Origin: Tamarix chinensis
Taxonomy: Eukaryota; Streptophyta; Magnoliopsida; Caryophyllales; Tamaricaceae
Reading direction: 5' to 3'
Length of the DNA stretch: 64,000 nt
NCBI GenBank assembly: GCA_030549775.1
Contig: CM060175.1
Location: 13,848,455 to 13,912,454 of the forward strand
The notes beneath the pieces are model-generated. The model saw only the letters and a list, made by a program, of their open reading frames with translations. It had not been told where the DNA came from and made no database searches. Below are positions 59,471 through 64,000 of the stretch, one piece after another. The stretch's first letter is position 1; the number at the start of each line of letters is the position of its first letter. Both the position numbers and the translations under genes were made by a program.

Positions 59471-60099
59471 ACCGCTTATATTAAAACATTATTATTACTA
59501 CATAAAATATTAATATTAACACCTCACCCACAACTCTTATAATTAATATAACATTATTAGCACCCATATATATATTAGGCCATATTCTTGTACAAGATAC
59601 ATTAATAAAATCCCGTAAGGCTCACAAAATATTAATCATGCATTAAGATCCCAATAGCATAATACAACATGGATAATACTTAACATTTTCATCAACCACC
59701 AAACTCTTACCTTAAATAATATTTTCATACATAGCATATAAACCATCACTCTTTCTTTTTATCAATCAACACAAGAGACCACATGTATCATATTAAACAT
59801 CATACATCAAGAATAATAATATATTAAAATCCTAATGTGCTAATATAAGTTAATCCATGTATTTAAGTGGGATTTAAGTTTACCTCGATTTCCACAAAAA
59901 TGAACCTTACCGGTATTCCAGTTTAAGGTTCAAGCTTTGATTATCAAAACCAATACCTAGAAATAATATCAAGACTTATTACATTAGAAATAATAAAAAT
60001 CAAGGTATAAGGCTTTATAACATTTAATTAATAAAATAATTAACTTAAAATATTATTATACCTTAAAATTTTTACCCAAATAAATTAAGAAGGGTAGCA

Positions 60100-61400
60100 G
60101 CTCATCTTGCTTATGCAGCATGAGCTGCATGCAAAGAAAGGAAAAAGGAGGGGGCTCGAAGGTGGTGAAAATAGGAAAAAATAGGCACTTTCGGGTTGGG
60201 GTTTTGGGGCTAAGAAAAAAGGCATGTAGGGAAAGATTTAAGGTAAGGGAAGGGTGAAGAGGTGGAGAGGGGTTGTAGGAGGTGGTCAGGGATGGGTTGA
60301 CGGCTACTAAGGGAGCCTGAGGTGGTGGCAGCAAGGCTGCGAAGGTGGCAGCCAAGGAGGGGTCGAAATGGAAGGCTGAGAAGGAAGGGAAAGGGAGGGA
60401 GAAAATGAGGGCCTACTGGTAGTTTTGGCCAAAGGATGATTTGGGGTGGTAGAGGGGGTTGTAGGGAGTAATGTGGTGGCTTAGGTGACAAAATAGGCGG
60501 TAGAACAGCGGTGGAATATGGCGGTGTAAGGTGGCTACCGAGAAGGAAGGGAAAGAAGAAAAAAAGAAGAGAGAAGGGAGAAGGGGTTGCGGGGTGGCTC
60601 GATGGGGGCTGTGATCGGTCGGGGTGAGGTAGAGGGTGGAAGGGGTGGTTCAGGTGGTGTTTGAGGTGGCGGTAGCAACGGAGCTGGGCGGCAAAACCAA
60701 AACAGAGAGGGTGAGGGAAGGAGAAGAAAGGAAAGAAAAGAGAGGGTTGGGGAGGGCAGGTGAGGCTCGAGAGAATGGCCGAATGGAACAGGAAGGGAAG
60801 AAGAAAAAGAAGAAGGAGAGAGAGGAGGGGATAGGGAGCTCGGGGTGGCGTTAGGGTGGTAGGGGAGTGGGAGTTGTAGGGAGAGGGAGAAGGGAATGTC
60901 GATGGCAGGTTGTGGGGAAGGGAGACAGGGATAGTGGGATTGGTATGGCAGGAAAACGACAAGAAGGAGAGAGAGGGAGATAGGGGAGGTCAACGGGGGA
61001 GAGGGAGTTGCAGGCAGAGATGGCGGGGGTTGGGATTCTCACCGGTGATAGAGGAAGAAGAAAGAAAGAAGAAGAAGGAAGGAAGAAGCTGGGTGCGTGC
61101 GACGGGCGAGCAGACCAGCCGAAGGGAAAGAAGGAGTGGGCCGGCCCAGTTGGGGAAGAAAGGAAGGAAAGAGGAGGGAGGCGGCCGACTCACGCGAAGG
61201 AGAGGAGAAAAGGAGCCGGGCCGGGAAAGGAAAAGGAAAGGAGGGAGGAGGGGATAGAAGTGGGCCAGCGGCCCAAGGCGTAGGAGGGGGAAAAGGGCAG
61301 GCTGGCCAGCCAGCGACCCAAGGAAGGAAAAGGGAAAAAGAAAGAAAAGAGAAAAAGAAGAAAAAGGAGGAGGAAAAAGGGAAAAAAAAAGGAAAAAGAA
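60100..61400. other. GC/purine-rich leader-like block of solo LTR N
   Basis: Plus strand is G/A-rich, minus strand C/T-rich. Overlapping minus-strand ORFs (longest 60210-60962, 250 codons; also 60535-60993) are Ser/Pro/Leu/Phe-rich low-complexity runs without domains, and the opposite strand is also open in places (60910-61417). This pattern follows from base composition and does not support a gene. The same block is present in G, H, F and S4. Confidence 0.6.
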
Positions 61401-61734
61401 AAGGAAAATGGGATTAAATGAAATAATTTAATTTATAAAATAATAAGATACAATATTTTTGGATAATAAATTTATTTAATAATTTAATTTAATATAATTA
61501 AAATATAAAGGTTTAAAAAGGATAATTTTAGTAAAACAATGGTTTGAAGATTATTTAAATAAAAAGGGTATGATAAAATAATAAAATATTTATTTTAATT
61601 TATTAAATATTTATATCCAATCTTATATATTCAAAATCCATAAAATAATTAAATTAAACAGATTTAAAGGCTAATCTATTCCAAATAAAATTTATTTACT
61701 AAATTATACCCTTTTAAAATTTCGGGGGATTACA

Positions 61735-62770
61735 GTTACACTTAGGCTCTATATTAGGGTTTATGGTGAATATGATATTACAATCTATGTCCTCTCTTCT
61801 TCTGTATCCTGTATTGCCATCTTTATCCTTATTCTCTTGTATTAATTTGTCTAGTTGTATAACACTTTGTCCTTTTTTTGTCTCATAATATTTTTGGATT
61901 TTTTTAAAAGATATAAAATACTCATATATATAGATATTTGGTTACAATATGTCCTTTCATCAACTTTTTTATAAGAAACTCTATAATACTATATAAAAAT
62001 TGATAATCCATAATGTATTATAGCATGGGGTATCTTATGAAATATAAGCTCATAAAATACAAAAAATAATTTTCATCTAATTTTATCAAAACAATTTAAA
62101 CCTAATGGTAATATCATCAACATAAATGTATAAGATTGATAAAAGAATATGGTATGCTTGAACTCTTAAAATGATTTATGTTGCATATATTATCGAATTG
62201 ACCATATAAGTAGTGGATATAAGAAAGCATTAAGTACAATAAAATAATTTCATAGAAAAATATCTCTAACTACATTTAACCCCCCTTTCAAATTTCATTA
62301 TTTTATAAAGTAAAGTTCAATGATATATAAGTATATACAACCAGTCGTCTCCTTCCTCCTACTAACAATTTTCTAGCAACCTACCCATGTTTTTATTTAA
62401 GGATGGTGTTAATTCTAAGATATATAATAAAGGGGCATAATAATATATCATGACATATCAAGAAGAGGAATAAACTAAATAAAATAAAATATGGTATTTC
62501 ACCTTATTAGGGAATCTAGAGTATAAATTATAATTCTATAGCAAATAATGTGGGGGTATGTTCGACAAAATTTGAAAGAAATGGAATGACTTATTTAACA
62601 TTAGAGCCTATTATTTTAGCCTTAGTTCAGGAATTCAAGAAACTAGCATAATTAGACCTAATAAGGTATTTACTTATGAGTTAACTTAAAGGCCATTATT
62701 AAAATCTTAATGAAACCACATGCATGACACCAAATCATCCAAATTGAGACATACACATACACATAGAGCT
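61735..62770. other. unassigned AT-rich sequence
   Basis: Right of solo LTR N. Nothing recognised; possibly the left part of the LTR of the gypsy element that starts at 63397. Confidence 0.4.
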
Positions 62771-62772
62771 AT

Positions 62773-63090
62773 AAATGAGTCGAGCCGAGCCGAATACCCC
62801 TAGGCTTGGGCTCGACCCGTTTAACTAAATGAGCCTAAAATAATGTTTGGGCTTGGCTTTTTTAACTAAATGAATGAGCCGAACCGAGCTTTTAACGAGC
62901 CAAGCTAAGCCTAGCTCATGAGCCAAAGCCAAAAAATGAATCGAGCCGAGTTTTTTTGAGCTCGGACTCAGCTTGTTTAATAAATGAGCCTAGAAGTGAA
63001 GCTTGGGCTCGGCTCATTTAACTAAACAAATGAGCCAAACCAAGATTTTAACGAGCTGAGTCAAATACCGAACTGGCTCAGCTCATTTAC
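62773..63090. repeat. GAGCCGAGC-type interspersed repeat
   Basis: About 320 bases with many copies of GAGCCGAGC, TTTAACTAAATGAGCC, TTTTAACGAGC and GGGCTCGGCT in alternating sense, giving a loose inverted-repeat structure. The wording is common in plant genomes as a dispersed repeat. Confidence 0.7.
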
Positions 63091-63099
63091 AGTCCTATA

Positions 63100-63396
63100 C
63101 ACACCATCCATCTTATTCAATCTAAAAACCTAACCATATTTCATAACCACAATTGTGACCACAACTACTAAACTCATTAAAATTAAGTATGCCACCTTTA
63201 TTACTCATTCAATTTTCCATTGATACCTCCTTAAATAGATCACAAAAAACCCTAAACCCATCATAAACCATAATCCACAAACCTTAACCCTAATTACCAA
63301 AGTCATTTTATTTTACTTCTTTGTCTTGTTCAATTCTTGTGTGTCCGAGTTATATTACCTTGTTTTAGTGGTGTGTGCTTACAATCGGAATCAAAA
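63100..63396 (+). repeat. probable right end of an LTR preceding gypsy element J
   Basis: Lies directly before a PBS. Similar wording occurs at 38109-38140 plus 40883-41050. The left edge of this LTR is not identified. Confidence 0.45.
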
Positions 63397-63408
63397 GTAG
63401 TATTAGAG
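63397..63408 (+). promoter_or_regulatory. primer-binding site of gypsy element J
   Basis: TAGTATTAGAGC followed by CTAAGTT; the canonical tRNA-Met site is TGGTATCAGAGC, often followed by CTAAG in plant elements. Confidence 0.6.
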
Positions 63409-63610
63409 CCTAAGTTATTTTTCCATAATCACATGCCAAAGGTAATGCATCTAAAACTCTCATTTTTCTTCAAGAACTCAATCTTTCTACCAATTATTCA
63501 TCAAGATCCTTTCAAGACTCCTTCAAAAATATGTCAAGAACCCTTTAACCTTGAGAATTTTTTTTCCTTACACCAAAGGGAACCCAAAGTTTTATATGTC
63601 ATCCTAGCCA

Positions 63611-64000
63611 TGTCTAAAACAAACCAAAATATGGAGAATGACAAGTATAAAACATTAGTGGCTCAAATTCAGCACCTTACCTCTCAAATTGCTAGACAAG
63701 ATGAAAGGCAATAATAACAATTATCTAGAAGTGAAAAAGGACTCTCTAATATTGTGGAGACATAAAGAAAAGGAGGAGGAGACATACCACATTGGAGGGG
63801 GAACCAAATGCTACACTTCTAACTAAACCAAATCAATGATGACAATGATGAAGGTGTGGGCCACAATAGGAGAGGGAATTCAACATCAAGAAGACCTTAT
63901 GTTGATGTAGATAAAGGTCTTAGACTTTAACTCCCTAAATTTAAAGACAATATGGATCCCGACATCCATCTTAAATAGCAACAATCCACATAGGCTATTT
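63611..64000 (+). pseudogene. gypsy element J, gag N-terminal part, broken, runs off the window
   Basis: The frame with MSKTNQNMENDKYKTLVAQIQHLTSQIARQDERQ (63611-63712) looks like the coiled-coil N-terminus of gypsy Gag. After stops it reads VDVDKGLRL and LPKFKDNMDPDIHLK (63900-63976), matching the usual K-L-x-I-P-x-F-x-G-x-x-x-P-x-x-F-L. A longer upstream frame from 63337 covers leader sequence and is not taken as the start. The rest of the element lies outside the window. Confidence 0.65.

Larger units (their letters stand above)
55580..61734 (-). repeat. solo LTR N, 6155 bp, TGTAACACC family
   Basis: Starts TGTAACACCTCCAAAATTTA and ends TTTCGGGGGATTACA, flanked by identical GTTAC 5-mers (55575-55579 and 61735-61739). 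Shares with G the CACACTTAATACCAGACCAG block, ATTATAGCCGGTGG tandem units (56300-56650), CACTGTAAGTAATTAGT, ACATGCATGGCTAAC, CGGCCTTAGCTACACC and the GC/purine-rich right part (60100-61400). The excess length comes from a nested solo LTR (57343-58218) and a ~1-kb minisatellite. Confidence 0.85.

Noticed and set aside
60210..60962. A 250-codon minus-strand ORF as a host gene
   Set aside because: Low-complexity Ser/Pro/Leu/Phe sequence from a CT-rich tract, overlapping other open frames on both strands, inside an LTR with a clear TSD.

Overview
This window looks like a repeat-rich block of an angiosperm nuclear genome, probably pericentromeric or otherwise heterochromatic. It is AT-rich and contains no gene that I can support as a host gene. 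Every recognisable coding remnant belongs to an LTR retrotransposon (Ty1/copia or Ty3/gypsy), and all are broken by in-frame stops and frameshifts. I saw no rRNA or tRNA genes and no CRISPR, and nothing prokaryotic.

Layout, left to right. (1) 1-4995: a Tork-like copia element on the minus strand (RNase H, RT, integrase, protease, gag, then its 5' LTR on the right). (2) 5010-7204: unassigned AT-rich sequence with a GA microsatellite. (3) 7205-38108: a Sirevirus-like copia element D1 (minus) with its 3' LTR at 7205-8926, an extra 3' ORF, then RNase H. D1 is split at 12900/36274 by a solo gypsy-type LTR (F). F is itself split by a second Sirevirus-like element D2 (13400-22904, minus) and by a Ty3/gypsy element E (22912-34882, plus). 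E carries three further insertions: a 384-bp hAT-like MITE in gag/protease, a 3.76-kb solo LTR (G) in integrase, and an unassigned ~1.5-kb insert near the polyprotein C-terminus. (4) 38141-40877: another solo LTR (H). (5) 41309-49558: a copia element K (plus), split by a solo LTR (S4). (6) 50207-54608: two LTR copies of the same large-LTR superfamily in opposite orientation. (7) 55580-61734: a 6.2-kb solo LTR (N), itself holding an 876-bp solo LTR (P) related to E and a ~1-kb minisatellite. (8) 61735-64000: unassigned sequence, a GAGCCGAGC-type repeat, and the start (PBS and gag) of another gypsy element.

The recurring theme is a family of very long solo LTRs that begin TGTAACACC and end GGGGTRTTACA or close variants. 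Three of them (G, H, N) keep exact 5-bp target duplications although their lengths run from 2.7 to 6.2 kb. Insertion order can be read from the nesting: D1 before F, F before D2 and E, E before G and the MITE. Element boundaries come from eye alignment of copies within this window, so most non-TSD edges carry an uncertainty of tens of bases. I found no convincing new biological system; the interest lies in the nest itself and the LTR architecture.
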